This document shows, one piece after another, positions 43,858 through 52,957 of a stretch of 64,000 nucleotides of DNA. Each line of letters begins with the position of its first letter. The first letter of the stretch is position 1. The stretch is from Arthrobacter endolithicus. Lineage in GTDB: Bacteria; Actinomycetota; Actinomycetes; Actinomycetales; Micrococcaceae. A model generated the notes under the pieces. That model was not told the DNA's origin. It ran no database searches and saw only the letters and a program-made list of their open reading frames with translations. Location: NCBI RefSeq assembly GCF_026627425.1, contig NZ_JAPNLH010000016.1, positions 29,746 to 93,745 on the forward strand, written 5' to 3'. A program made the position numbers and the translations under genes.

Positions 43858-44484
43858 ATGGGGCACATCGATCTCGCCGCTGCCGAGGTGGATACGCCGA
43901 AGCTTGGTCGCAAGCGCGACCATACCCGCGATCCGGAGATTCTCACCGCTGCCTTGGACGTGCTTGCTGAAACTGGCTACGACCGCATGACGATTGACAT
44001 GGTTGCAACGCGTGCCAAGGCCGGGAAGGCCACGCTCTACCGTCGCTGGGCGTCCAAGGCAGAACTTGTTATCGACGCTGTCGCGTGCATGAAAAACGCG
44101 GGCATCGATATGGCCAATCTTCCAGATACCGGGACACTCCGGGGGGATCTTGTTGCCAATATCAAACCTCATTCGATCCAGGACGGCGACCGCAAGATTC
44201 ATGTCATGGCCGGGCTGATGTCTATGATTTCGAGCGAACCGGGGCTGGCCGACGCAGTGCAGTCAGCCATCGTCGAGCCTCGCGCGAAAGTCAACCGACT
44301 CCTACTTCAGCGCGCGATCGACCGCGGCGAAATCCCGGCCGACTCTGACGTGGAGAAGTTGTCACTCCTTGTCGCATCCATGGCGATGTACCGGACAATG
44401 GTGCAGCGCAAGACAGCTAACCGCGAGTTTCTCATATCCGTTATTGACGAATTGCTGCTGCCAGCAGTGGGCTTACGCCCCTAG
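43858..44484 (+). CDS. TetR-family regulator of the adjacent efflux gene
   Basis: 208 aa from ATG 43858 (AAGGAG 14 bases upstream). HTH: ILTAALDVLAETGYDRMTIDMVATRAKAGKATLYRRWASKAELVIDAV. The C-terminal TetR_C domain contains FSMISSEPGL-like GLMSMISSEPGLADAVQSAIVEPRAKVNRLLLQRAIDRGEI. Divergent from the DHA2 transporter with an intervening palindrome, the usual local-repressor arrangement. Ligand unknown, probably a transporter substrate. Confidence 0.9.
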   Translation: MGHIDLAAAEVDTPKLGRKRDHTRDPEILTAALDVLAETGYDRMTIDMVATRAKAGKATLYRRWASKAELVIDAVACMKNAGIDMANLPDTGTLRGDLVANIKPHSIQDGDRKIHVMAGLMSMISSEPGLADAVQSAIVEPRAKVNRLLLQRAIDRGEIPADSDVEKLSLLVASMAMYRTMVQRKTANREFLISVIDELLLPAVGLRP

Positions 44485-44632
44485 GTCAGCCGCTGGTATT
44501 GTTCCTCTGCTTCGACACAGTGGCCGCATGCGGTGGGATCACCGCAGTGACGGGACTGCTGAAGGTTTGCTTGACACTTTGCCTGTGGGGATTTGAACCT
44601 TGGGGTGGAAGGATGTTCATCATGCACTGGCA

Positions 44633-45187
44633 TCAGACCTCCGGAAGGGTACAGATGTGCCCGCCGGCATCCACAGGATACCCGCAGAGCGGGCACGCCG
44701 GACGCCCGGCATCCACGACCTCACGGGTGCGCTTGGCGAATGCGCGGGCGGTGCCGACCGGCATCCGCACCAGCAGCAATTCGGACGCGTCAGCGTCATC
44801 CTCATCAAGCGATTCATTGTCGTCATCAGCACCGACATCAGCGACCGGGTGGGCCTCTATGACGATCTGCGCCGTCGTCGGGTCCCAACCCAGGCTCATG
44901 GCGCCCGTGCGGAACTGCTCCTGAACGGCCTCGAGCGGGTCATTGTCGACAAGTTCAATGGGCGTACTGGTGGGAATGCTGAAGGGGTTGCCCTCAAGGG
45001 TGATGAGCTGGTCGAGAATTTCGTCGATCTTCTCGGCGAGCAGGGCCGACTGCTGCTTCTCCAAGGCAACACTCACGATCTGCGTCCCAGTCCGCACCTG
45101 CAGGTAGAACGTGCGCGCCCCCGAAACGCCAATGGTGCCGACGACGACCCGATCAGGCCACGCGAACTCGTGAACAGTTGTAGGCAT
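44633..45187 (-). CDS. DUF3090 family protein
   Basis: 184 aa. Starts PTTVHEFAWPDRVVVGTIGVSGARTFYLQVRTGTQIVSVALEKQQ and ends with a zinc-ribbon-like CPLCGYPVDAGGHICTLPEV, both characteristic of DUF3090. In most actinobacteria it follows a histidine-phosphatase-type gene and precedes an SCO1664-family kinase-like gene; neither is present here, so this copy is displaced. Function unknown. Confidence 0.85.
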   Translation of the reverse strand: MPTTVHEFAWPDRVVVGTIGVSGARTFYLQVRTGTQIVSVALEKQQSALLAEKIDEILDQLITLEGNPFSIPTSTPIELVDNDPLEAVQEQFRTGAMSLGWDPTTAQIVIEAHPVADVGADDDNESLDEDDADASELLLVRMPVGTARAFAKRTREVVDAGRPACPLCGYPVDAGGHICTLPEV

Positions 45188-46421
45188 GTAAGTATTTTAG
45201 GCTCATGACGATCACGGCGCCTTATCCGCACGAATCCGGCCCAGACCGGCACCAGTACGACCCGCTCCCGCCCACATTCTGCACACCCTCTTTTCTGCCC
45301 ATTCCACCTCCGCAGCCAACAGGCGATATCCGTGGTGATCAGGCGTCTTTCTCAATGCAAGACGCCCAAGGTCAAAGACATAACACCAGCTTCTGCGGCA
45401 AACTGATCACCAATTGCATCCCCGATCGCTGACATCGATTTGGGATGCTCTATATCTATCCACCAACCGTTGTCCTCATGGAGAGAAAACGGGCGCCGAC
45501 AACCGTGCTGAATGGCGGCGGCGCGCCCAATGGGCGCTGGACAGCTCGCTATCGGATGACCCGGACCGCGCAAAGCTCGGTTTAGGCGTCATGACTGTTC
45601 TGGCCGGCAATCCGCCCGGCCCGGATGAGGTCCGCATCATCACCATCGCATCGGAAGACCCCATCCAGGTCGCTCAGTATGACGTCGGGGATACCCCTGA
45701 CGATGGACGAACTCGCTGCTGGCAAGACCCGCAGCACCGTGTCCTGATTGGCCCTGCCGATCACTCAAACAGGTTCTGTCGCATGGCGCTACGTGGCTAT
45801 CAGTTTCCTTGGGGCCAGAGGCTTGGGTCATATCCGTGTAAATTGGGGCCCGTCGTGGCGTGTTTCTCCCGGCCCGGCGAATGCGCCGTCACCTCTGGTT
45901 GCGTTGGCTGATCTTCAAGCTCTGACATATCTCCCCTTAAAAATGTGAACGTGGCTGCGCATGCGTTGCGAATTGGCGCTCACGCCCGGCCCGATATTTC
46001 CACACATTAGCCGTCGAACGCCATTTGGGAAATAGGTACTTTTAGCCTGTCGTATCTGGACGGGTAAGACAGCGCGGATCGCCGAACACATGGTGGCTAT
46101 CTGATCTGTTCTTACTTCCTTCAGCTCCACAACTGCCTGCCCCACGATGGGGGAAGAACGTCCCGGATGCGCAGAAGAAATCTGCACCTCGGATTTCCGA
46201 TCAGCGTCAGCCCAAGAACCGTTCCATGCTGGATCGGGTCGCCATCCTTAACGCACGCCTCCCCGTCTGGGGCAACTGAACTGTCTGACCGCGGGGCGGG
46301 TGATTCATCTGGCACATAATCTCTTGCTGTGCGCGTCTTTGGCACATAAGCTCATCCCGTGGGCGGCAGGGACGGCATTCCGAGCAGCGGGACCGACCAG
46401 ACGCCCGTGAAGGAAACAGCG
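45188..46421. other. 1.2-kb stretch without a confirmed gene
   Basis: The most coding-like piece is in the plus frame 45414-45911: WRRRAQWALDSSLSDDPDRA followed by LGLGVMTVLAGNPPGPDEVRIITIASEDP (about 45511-45672) resembles short actinobacterial hypothetical proteins with an EWWRRAQWAL segment. Upstream and downstream of it the frame looks like noise. No promoter or repeat was found until the cspA leader near 46380. Confidence 0.35.
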
Positions 46422-46625
46422 ATGGCAACAGGTACGGTCAAGTGGTTCAACGCCGAAAAGGGTTTCGGTTTCATCTCCCCGGACGACGGAAGCGCTGACG
46501 TGTTCGCACACTATTCGGCGATCGCTTCCAGCGGTTACCGCTCATTGGAGGAGAACCAGAAGGTGCAGTTCGACGTCGCTCAGGGCCCTAAAGGTCCCCA
46601 GGCGGAGAACATCACCACTCTCTGA
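46422..46625 (+). CDS. cspA: Cold-shock protein (CspA family)
   Basis: 67 aa. [22 protein letters not shown] includes RNP-1 (KGFGFIS); RNP-2 is [19 protein letters not shown] ends it. Single-stranded nucleic-acid binding OB-fold that acts as an RNA chaperone. ATG 46422 follows AAGGA. A strong terminator lies 11 bases downstream. Confidence 0.96.
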   Translation: MATGTVKWFNAEKGFGFISPDDGSADVFAHYSAIASSGYRSLEENQKVQFDVAQGPKGPQAENITTL

Positions 46626-46635
46626 CGTCTGACCA

Positions 46636-46672
46636 AAAGACTGGTCGGCCCGTTGCGGGCCGGCCAGTCTTT
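46636..46672 (+). terminator. Rho-independent terminator after cspA
   Basis: AAAGACTGGTCGGCCCG pairs with CGGGCCGGCCAGTCTTT around TTG, one G-T wobble in 17 bp, ending in T residues. A textbook intrinsic terminator. Confidence 0.93.
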
Positions 46673-46692
46673 CGCCTCATTTGGCCCAATAT

Positions 46693-47107
46693 CAGGCACG
46701 TGGGGTCATATTCGCTGCTGCGTGTTCAGCCTCCCGTTTCGCGGCCCTGGTTGCCTTCGTCTCTGCTTTCTGCACGGCAGCGCGTGCCTTCGTGGCGCCG
46801 AGCAGCTTGGCGGAGCCAAGTGTCCCACCTTGGTACCGACCTCCTTAGTTATAGAGGCCCTCACCCCGTTCCACTCCCATGAGGACAGCACGGGAAACGA
46901 CGTTGGACCAGCTCCGAGCCATCTCCTGGGCACTGGTTCCGGCGTAGTGTCCGGTAACGGGCCAGGAGCCGACATCGCAAAGGCTGCGTTAGTGTTTCTT
47001 TCGTTTGTCCCGGGTCTGCTGTTCGCCTTCACCAGGTTCTGCACGGATAGGTTACCGGTTTGTTGGCGGGGCGGTACACCGATCGGTTTGCGGTTACTTT
47101 CAGTCAT
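46693..47107 (-). pseudogene. Small hypothetical protein with apparent frameshift and stop
   Basis: ATG 47107 has a good AAAGGA 7 bases upstream and begins MTESNRKPIGVPPRQQTGN, SVQNLVKANSRPGTNERNT. After about residue 50 another frame gives AGTSAQEMARSWSNVVSRAVLMGVERGEGLYN and a TAA, then LLGATKARAAVQKAETKATRAAKREAEHA to a stop at 46693. These helix-like pieces look like one interrupted gene; I do not recognise the family. Confidence 0.4.
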
Positions 47108-47292
47108 GATGCATTCCTTTCTTCTGCTGCTTCCAAGCGGACAATAAGTTCATGGGCAATCTGGTAGAGGTCTTCAGCGACATTGCCGGCCGACCGCGGT
47201 TGGCCCTGCCCGGCTTGGGCCACGGTAAAGGGCTAAACGGGCGACTGCGAACAATTCGGCAAGTTACGCCGTCGTGTGTGTCCCGGCAGCCA

Positions 47293-47376
47293 CCTCGAGC
47301 CCGGTCGGCCCGGTCACCCTGCGCGGCGGGGGAACCCTCCCACCTGCGAACGACGTCCCCCTCAAAACAGGAAAAC
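47293..47376 (+). repeat. Second copy of the phosphoesterase gene 3' end
   Basis: 84 bp nearly identical to 35976-36057 (the Pro-rich C-terminus SSPVGPVILRGGGTLPPPNDV of the phosphoesterase). In this copy the frame reads SSPVGPVTLRGGGTLPPANDVPLKTG. The rest of the gene is absent, so this is a remnant of a duplicate or a recombination scar. Confidence 0.85.
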
Positions 47377-47829
47377 CATCACTCGGGCATTCGTGCCTCT
47401 ATCATGCGGAGAACAGGAGGAGCTCCCCGCCAAGATGGCGTGCCCAGCCCAGCCTCACAGGTTCGGTCGCCGGTCCACGAGAACGGCGACCCGGCACCGG
47501 CCGTTGGAGTCCTCACCGCTGTCTGGCCCGTGCTCGCCCAGGCGGGTGCTCTAACGACCTGGGATCAGCCTTCTTCACTAAAAAAGGGCCCCCACGAACC
47601 GGGAACGACGCCATCCGAAGACCCCACGAACTCGGCTACATCCACCCCCCTGAGTACCGGGGAGGCAGCCTGACATCTTACTTTTTTAGGCACGCACCTC
47701 CCTTCCGCGAGCACTTCAGATGAGTCTCGTCGAGGTGTTGACAAGGCCCTCGGCCGGGAGTCCACTGGAACATAAGCAGTGGCCGGCTGGGGCCGTGCCG
47801 CCGTCAGGCGCCTTCTCGGGGAGAACGTT
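47377..47829. other. Intergenic stretch
   Basis: No supported gene. The leader of the 47830 gene includes GGGGAG near 47819. Confidence 0.35.
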
Positions 47830-48285
47830 ATGAGTGAAGTCAGCAATTCCAGCGGCTCCGATGCGGTCCGGCTGATCTTCGAATACTCGGAGGGTAAAAT
47901 CAGCCTTGTCCACCAGCAGAAGGTGGATGTGGCAGTGCCCGGTGTCGAGACGCACCTCGACATCCGGCCCGGCCACTATGTGGAGCTCCGTGACGGCGGC
48001 GGCGCGTCGCTGGCCAGAGTCCCGGTCCGGGAAGACCTGGCAGGGGGTGCGGAAGTGTTTCCCGAAAACCACGCAGAACCGATCAGCAGGGTTGAGCGCG
48101 CCGCCCCCCACGGTGCGTTCACCGTCGTCGTCCCGGCCACGGCGGCGGCCCAAAGCATCGCCGTCGTGCGCATCTCCGCCCCTGAAGGAGAGGCACCGCC
48201 GCCCGCCGGCGGGGCCACGAGCCCCAGTCCCGGCGGACCTACCGTCACCGACGTGGCAACCTTTTCCCTCGACCTGAAGCTGTGA
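47830..48285 (+). CDS. Hypothetical protein upstream of the M64 peptidase
   Basis: 151 aa from ATG 47830 (GGGGAG upstream). Beta-rich: VRLIFEYSEGKISLVHQQKVDVAVPG, HYVELRDGGGASLARVPV, AFTVVVPATAAAQSIAVVRI, then a Pro/Gly linker and VATFSLDLKL. No recognised family or signal peptide. Its stop is 9 bases before the M64 gene, so the two are almost certainly co-transcribed, and it could be a partner or inhibitor. Confidence 0.65.
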   Translation: MSEVSNSSGSDAVRLIFEYSEGKISLVHQQKVDVAVPGVETHLDIRPGHYVELRDGGGASLARVPVREDLAGGAEVFPENHAEPISRVERAAPHGAFTVVVPATAAAQSIAVVRISAPEGEAPPPAGGATSPSPGGPTVTDVATFSLDLKL

Positions 48286-48294
48286 GGTGCGGCC

Positions 48295-50202
48295 ATGACG
48301 ACCTCCGACGGAACCATACTAGGCACCACCCAAATCTACGGCTCCGCGCCCCGCAACCGGGCCTTTAACGTAGTGATGCTGGGCGACGGGTTCACCGCAG
48401 CCCAGCAGGGGGACCTCGATGCGGCCTGCGCCAATTTCCTCACCGCCTTCCTAGCGACGAAACCGTACGATCGGCTGGCGCCCGCCATCAACGTCTTCAG
48501 GGTCAACGTCAGTTCAACGGATTCCGGGGCCGCGGATCCGGTTGCCACGGGTGGATCCGGCGCGGCCCCGCATACCTATTTCGATTCATCCTTCGGTAAC
48601 AACGGCATCAGGCGGCTGCTCGAATGCAACAGTACGACGGCGCTCACAGCCGCCGCCGGTCAGGTTCCGGAGTTCACGGTGGTCCTGGTGGTGGTTAACT
48701 CCGCGGTCTACGGCGGAAGCGGCGGCTCGGTAGGGACCTATTCCCTGGCGTCCGGGGCGACGGAAATCGCCCTGCACGAGATGGGCCACACTGCCTACGG
48801 GCTGGCCGATGAATACGCCTACTATGCAGGCGGCTCGGAAACCGGACATGATCACCACCCAAGCGGGGAACCGGCAGAGCCCAACGTCACCACCAACAGC
48901 AATAGGGCAACGCTTAAGTGGGGGTGGGCGGTGGCCGCGACGACCGCGCTCCCTACCATGTCCAACCCGGACTGCAGCACCGACGACGGGCGGGCCAGCA
49001 CCGTTCCGGCGGGCACGGTAGGCCTTTTTGAGGGGGCCCATTATTTCCACTGCGGCGCCTTCCGGCCGGAGTACAGCTGCAGGATGCGCCAGCTCGGGGT
49101 GCCGTTCTGCCGGGTGTGCCGGCAGGTCATCTGGAAAAGGATCGGCCCGTTGGACACCCTTCCGGCCCGGACCCGAACGCCCATCAGCGTGATCGCCCGC
49201 TACCCGGAGCATCTGGATGTCTTCGCGGTGGCCTCCGACGGCAGGACCGTGTCAGATTGGTGGGACCAAAACAGCGGCTGGGCCGGCTGGTTCAATCTTT
49301 CCGGAGGTATTGCCTCCCCCGGTGGCACGGGATCCCCGGTGACGGCCATCGCGCGGTACTCCGGCCATCTGGATGTCTTCACCATTGGAACGGACAACCG
49401 TGTCTACAGTGCCTGGTGGGACCAAAACAGCGGCTGGTCCTCCTGGTTCCAGCTCGGTGGCCTGGTCGCCAGTGCGGGCGCGACCGTGAATGTCGTGGCC
49501 AGGTATGCGGATCATCTTGATGTGTTTACGACGGCGGCGAACGGCAGCATCATGTCCACGTGGTGGGACGCGTCCGGCGGCTGGGCCGGCTGGTTCCAGG
49601 TCTCCGGCGGCGTCGCCGCACCGGGAGCTACCGTTACTGCCATAGCCCGCTATCCCTTCCACCTCGACCTGTTCACCGTAGGCACCGACAATCGCGTGTA
49701 TAGCTGCTGGTGGGATCAACGCTCCGGCTGGTCCGGTTGGTTCCTGATCGGTTCGGCGACGGCCCGGGCCGACGCCACCGTGTCCGTCGTCGCCCGCTAC
49801 CCCGATCATCTCGACCTGTTCAGCACCGCCTCGGACGGGCGGATCGTCTCGGCGTGGTGGGATGCCAGGGCCGGCTGGTCGGACTGGTTCCAGGTCTCCG
49901 GCGGCGTGGCCTCGGCGGGATCTCCCGTGACTGCCATCGCCCGCTATTCGAACCATTTGGATCTTTTCACCGTGGGCACGGACAACCGGATCTACAGCAC
50001 GTGGTGGCATGACACGACGGGTTGGGCCAAGTGGTTCAGCGTCTCCGGCGGGATTGCCGAACCCGGCAGCCAGATCGCCGCCATTTCACGGGTCACCGAA
50101 CACATTGACCTCTTCGCCGTCGGTTCCGACGGCCTTATCTATAGCACCTGGTGGGACGGCTCCGGCGGCTGGGCTGGCTGGTTCCAGCTCGGCATCACCT
50201 GA
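48295..50202 (+). CDS. M64 (IgA peptidase-type) metallopeptidase with seven C-terminal PLL-like repeats
   Basis: 635 aa. Residues about 1-285 are an M64 domain: RAFNVVMLGDGFTAAQQGDLDA, and the zinc site HEMGHTAYGLADEY with His161 and His165. The Cys-rich end CRMRQLGVPFCRVCRQVIWKRI follows. From about residue 295 there are seven repeats of about 48 residues, each VIARYPEHLDVF-like, then WWDQNSGWAGWF and SGGIASPG, which fit a seven-bladed PLL/DUF346-type propeller lectin. No Sec signal or lipobox is visible, surprising for a protease-lectin. Confidence 0.85.
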   Translation: MTTSDGTILGTTQIYGSAPRNRAFNVVMLGDGFTAAQQGDLDAACANFLTAFLATKPYDRLAPAINVFRVNVSSTDSGAADPVATGGSGAAPHTYFDSSFGNNGIRRLLECNSTTALTAAAGQVPEFTVVLVVVNSAVYGGSGGSVGTYSLASGATEIALHEMGHTAYGLADEYAYYAGGSETGHDHHPSGEPAEPNVTTNSNRATLKWGWAVAATTALPTMSNPDCSTDDGRASTVPAGTVGLFEGAHYFHCGAFRPEYSCRMRQLGVPFCRVCRQVIWKRIGPLDTLPARTRTPISVIARYPEHLDVFAVASDGRTVSDWWDQNSGWAGWFNLSGGIASPGGTGSPVTAIARYSGHLDVFTIGTDNRVYSAWWDQNSGWSSWFQLGGLVASAGATVNVVARYADHLDVFTTAANGSIMSTWWDASGGWAGWFQVSGGVAAPGATVTAIARYPFHLDLFTVGTDNRVYSCWWDQRSGWSGWFLIGSATARADATVSVVARYPDHLDLFSTASDGRIVSAWWDARAGWSDWFQVSGGVASAGSPVTAIARYSNHLDLFTVGTDNRIYSTWWHDTTGWAKWFSVSGGIAEPGSQIAAISRVTEHIDLFAVGSDGLIYSTWWDGSGGWAGWFQLGIT

Positions 50203-50354
50203 CGGGCGCGGACGGGTAACATCTAGCGAGGTGCCGGGCGGGCCCGCGTCGCGGACGGATGATCTTAGCGTCCCTGGCCCGTTCCATGATGTTACGTTCG
50301 GTCTTCATCTTGCCCCAAGGCGGCTTTCAGCCAGGCACCGTTGCCGGAGAGCTG

Positions 50355-50700
50355 GTGGACGCAGACATCGAGTTTAAGAGGCTCGAGGGTCAGGCGGCGC
50401 CTGCTGCAGCTGCTGGGCGGAGGAGAAGCCAGCGTCAGTGAGTTGGCGGAGAACTTTCCCGTAAGTCGGTCCGCGATCTCCCAGCACCTGTTGTTGCTGG
50501 CCGACGTTGGATTGGTCCAGGCCCGAAAGGACGGCCGACGGCGGTACTACAGCCTCGATCCACGGGGGATGTCCCGGCTGCGGGATTCGCTTGAAAGGTT
50601 TTGGACCTCAGAGCTGGACATACTTGCGGCCGAGGCAGCTGCGTTGACCGCTTCAACTCAACAACCCCACCACCCCCAGGAGAACTTCAATGACCATTGA
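50355..50700 (+). pseudogene. ArsR-family regulator, frameshifted at the N-terminus
   Basis: From GTG 50355 the frame reads VDADIEFKRLEG, then a one-base shift at about 50388-50392 is needed to enter RRRLLQLLGGGEASVSELAENFPVSRSAISQHLLLLADVGLVQARKDGRRRYYSLD. The HTH itself is complete in the second frame. A normal ArsR of this group starts close to such a MDADIEF segment. It overlaps the start of the SRPBCC fusion gene by 11 bases. Without the shift the protein would lack its first helix. Confidence 0.7.
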
Positions 50701-51580
50701 ACAGTCCGTCTTTATTCCAGTTGACCTGGACACCGCGTTTGCCCTCATCACCGAGCCCGAACGTCTTCGCCGCTGGCAAACTGTTGCCGCCCGTGTGGAC
50801 CTGAGCGTTGGCGGCGGCTACCGTTGGACCATCTCGCCGGGGCATTCCGCGGCTGGAACCTTTACTGAGATTGAACCCGGCAAGAGGGTGGTCTTCACAT
50901 GGGATTGGGCGGGCGCAGCCGCGCCTGATTCGGAGCCCTCCGCCGTCACCATCACCCTTGAGCCCGGCGATGGCGGCACTACGGTGCGACTGTTCCATGA
51001 GGGTCTCCTCGGCGAGGCCGCCGCCGGTCACGCCGAAGGATGGGCCCATTATCTTGGGCGCCTTGTGGCCTTTGCCACCGCTGGCGACGCTGGCGCCGAC
51101 GATTGGTCGGCCGCACCAGAACCGCTCAATGAGGTCATCAGCGCCGAGGCCGCGCTGGTGGATCACCTGACTGGATCCGTCGCCAGCATCGGGGAAGCGT
51201 TGGCTATCGACATCATGGACGATGCCTACGCGTCGCCGGAAGTCCGCGTGGCCAACGTAGCCGCGCCGACTCTGGAGGCCTTCAACGCCCGGGGGCTGGC
51301 GGGCACCATCGATATGGGCTTTGCCGAATTGCCGGCGGCCACCGTAGCCAACATCTTGAATCTGGAATTCCTGGTTCACGCTTGGGACTTGGCCACCGCC
51401 ACGGGACGAAAGCTGGAGGTCTCACCGGTCCTCCCGGACTACGTTCTGGGACTGGCCCGGAACACGATTGCCCCTGGCATGCGCGGCAAGAGCTTCGCGG
51501 CGGAATCCCTCATCGAAGAATCGGCCGAGAGCCTGGACCGGCTGGTGGCCTTTACCGGCCGACAAACAGCAAACACCTGA
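50690..51580 (+). CDS. SRPBCC (AHSA1) and TIGR03086-domain fusion protein
   Basis: 296 aa. Residues 1-130 are AHSA1-like (IEQSVFIPVDLDTAFALITEPERLRRWQ, VGGGYRWTISPGHSAAGTFTEIEPGKRVVFTWDW, YLGRLVAFA). Residues about 150-296 match TIGR03086-type mycothiol-dependent domains (LNLEFLVHAWDLATATGRKLE, VLPDYVLGLARNTI). It is the second gene of an ArsR-led cluster and mirrors, as one polypeptide, the separate AHSA1 and DinB-like genes at 40407-41381. Confidence 0.85.
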   Translation: MTIEQSVFIPVDLDTAFALITEPERLRRWQTVAARVDLSVGGGYRWTISPGHSAAGTFTEIEPGKRVVFTWDWAGAAAPDSEPSAVTITLEPGDGGTTVRLFHEGLLGEAAAGHAEGWAHYLGRLVAFATAGDAGADDWSAAPEPLNEVISAEAALVDHLTGSVASIGEALAIDIMDDAYASPEVRVANVAAPTLEAFNARGLAGTIDMGFAELPAATVANILNLEFLVHAWDLATATGRKLEVSPVLPDYVLGLARNTIAPGMRGKSFAAESLIEESAESLDRLVAFTGRQTANT

Positions 51581-51600
51581 GCCACAGGACAACAATCATT

Positions 51601-52047
51601 ATGGTTGATATTCAGAACGAAATCCACATCCGCGTCCGCCGTGCTGACGTTGCCGCGTATGCAGGCAACCCGGACAACGCCTCCAAGTGGTACACGAACA
51701 TCGCCTCAGCCCGGTGGCTCACACAACCGCCAGTGCGGATCGGCTCGCAGGTGGCATTCAGTGCCCGTTTCCTGGGGCGGACCTTGGATTACACCTATGA
51801 GTTCATGGAACTGGTGCCCGAGGAAATGCTCGTTATGCGCACCAGCCATGGCCCCTTTCCCATGAAGACCACCTACACGTGGTCCGATGCCGGCGACGGA
51901 ACTATCATGACCCTGCGCAACAACGGGGAGCCCCGGGAATTCTCCGTTCTCGCCGGAGCACTCATGGCCCCCATGATGCGCAGGGCCATGCGCAAGGACT
52001 TGGCCAAACTCAAGTCAATCCTTGAAACCGGGCTGCCCCCGATGTAA
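51601..52047 (+). CDS. SRPBCC-family protein
   Basis: 148 aa from ATG 51601. VDIQNEIHIRVRRADVAAYAGNPDNASKWYTNIAS opens the domain; VAFSARFLGRTLDYTYEFMELVPEEMLVMRT and TYTWSDAGDGTIMTLRNNGEP follow. A polyketide-cyclase-like helix-grip fold, ligand unknown. 20 bases downstream of the fusion gene, so probably in the same operon. Confidence 0.82.
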   Translation: MVDIQNEIHIRVRRADVAAYAGNPDNASKWYTNIASARWLTQPPVRIGSQVAFSARFLGRTLDYTYEFMELVPEEMLVMRTSHGPFPMKTTYTWSDAGDGTIMTLRNNGEPREFSVLAGALMAPMMRRAMRKDLAKLKSILETGLPPM

Positions 52048-52152
52048 TCCCCGCAGCCCCTATACGGGCACGCCGCCCGGCCTATAAGTTCAATGCAGCA
52101 TTTCCGATTGCAGCCAGCCAGTATGCGATTGGAATCGTTCAAAGGAATGATC

Positions 52153-52482
52153 ATGAGCAAGTTCATCTATATTTACAACGGCCCGGCTACCCCCATGGAC
52201 GAGTTCACTAAGGAGCAGTCCGCCAAGGAAATGGCATCCTGGGGCGCTTGGATGGGCAAGGTCGGCACGGCAATGGTCGACGGCGGCGCCCCCTTCGGTG
52301 CCCGCACCGCGATCTGCGACGACGGTTCCAGCGTCGCCACCGGCGATCTGCAGGGTTACACCGTTGTCGAGGCCGCGAACCTGGATGCCGCCAAAGCGCT
52401 GGCCCAGGGTCACCCGTTCCTCTCCGAAGGCAAGGGCCGTTTCAGTCTGGAAATCTTCGAACTTGTCGACATGGGCACATAG
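52153..52482 (+). CDS. YCII-related protein
   Basis: 109 aa from ATG 52153 (AAAGGA upstream). SKFIYIYNGPATPMDEFTKEQ, MASWGAWMGKVGTAMVDGGAPFG, LQGYTVVEAANLDAAKALAQGHPFL are typical of YCII/DGPF-domain dimeric ferredoxin-like proteins. Such proteins often stand next to ArsR and SRPBCC genes; the enzymatic role is unknown. 38 bases separate it from the next SRPBCC pseudogene. Confidence 0.82.
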   Translation: MSKFIYIYNGPATPMDEFTKEQSAKEMASWGAWMGKVGTAMVDGGAPFGARTAICDDGSSVATGDLQGYTVVEAANLDAAKALAQGHPFLSEGKGRFSLEIFELVDMGT

Positions 52483-52521
52483 CTTCTTCGTAATCAATTC
52501 AGCTAGGAAGGGAAACCACCC

Positions 52522-52957
52522 ATGGCCCACGCCGAGAACAACGTCACCATTAACAGGGCACCGCAGGATGTCTACGCATTCCTCGCTGACGGGATGAATG
52601 AACCCCTCTGGGCGCCAGGGAATCAAGGACATCGCCTTGAAGAGCGGGAAAAGCGGGGCCGTAGGTGCCGTGTATAGCCAAACACTCTCGGAACGAGGCG
52701 GCCGTAGCATTGCCGGAGACTATCAGATCACCGAGGCCGTCCCCGGCAAGCTATTGCGTTTTCACGTGGTGGCCGGCCCCGCCCGACCCGCAGGCGAGTA
52801 CTGGCTTCAAGACATCGAGGCGGGCACGGAGCTGCGATTCACACTCGACGTCCAACCCAAGGGCTTCATGAAGCTCCTGGCCCCTATGATCGCCAAAACC
52901 ATGGCAACAGAAGTCGCGCAGCTCACAGCCCTAAAGAGAGTGCTTGAAGCAAGTTAG
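52522..52957 (+). pseudogene. SRPBCC-family protein with one-base frameshift
   Basis: ATG 52522 (GAAGGGA upstream) begins MAHAENNVTINRAPQDVYAFLADGMNEPLW. An extra G near 52613 sends this frame off course; the other frame continues RQGIKDIALKSGKSGAVG and YQITEAVPGKLLRFHVVAGPARPAGEYWL through KTMATEVAQLTALKRVLEAS to 52957. Both parts are well conserved-looking and only one base separates them. Confidence 0.8.

Noticed and set aside
44585..44625. tRNA-like piece (GGGGATTTGAACC) before the DUF3090 gene.
   Set aside because: No matching acceptor stem, anticodon arm or D arm could be folded around it.
49180..50200. DNA-level repeats in the 3' part of the M64 gene considered as minisatellite.
   Set aside because: The repeats diverge at DNA level but keep a protein pattern of about 48 residues, so they are coding propeller repeats.
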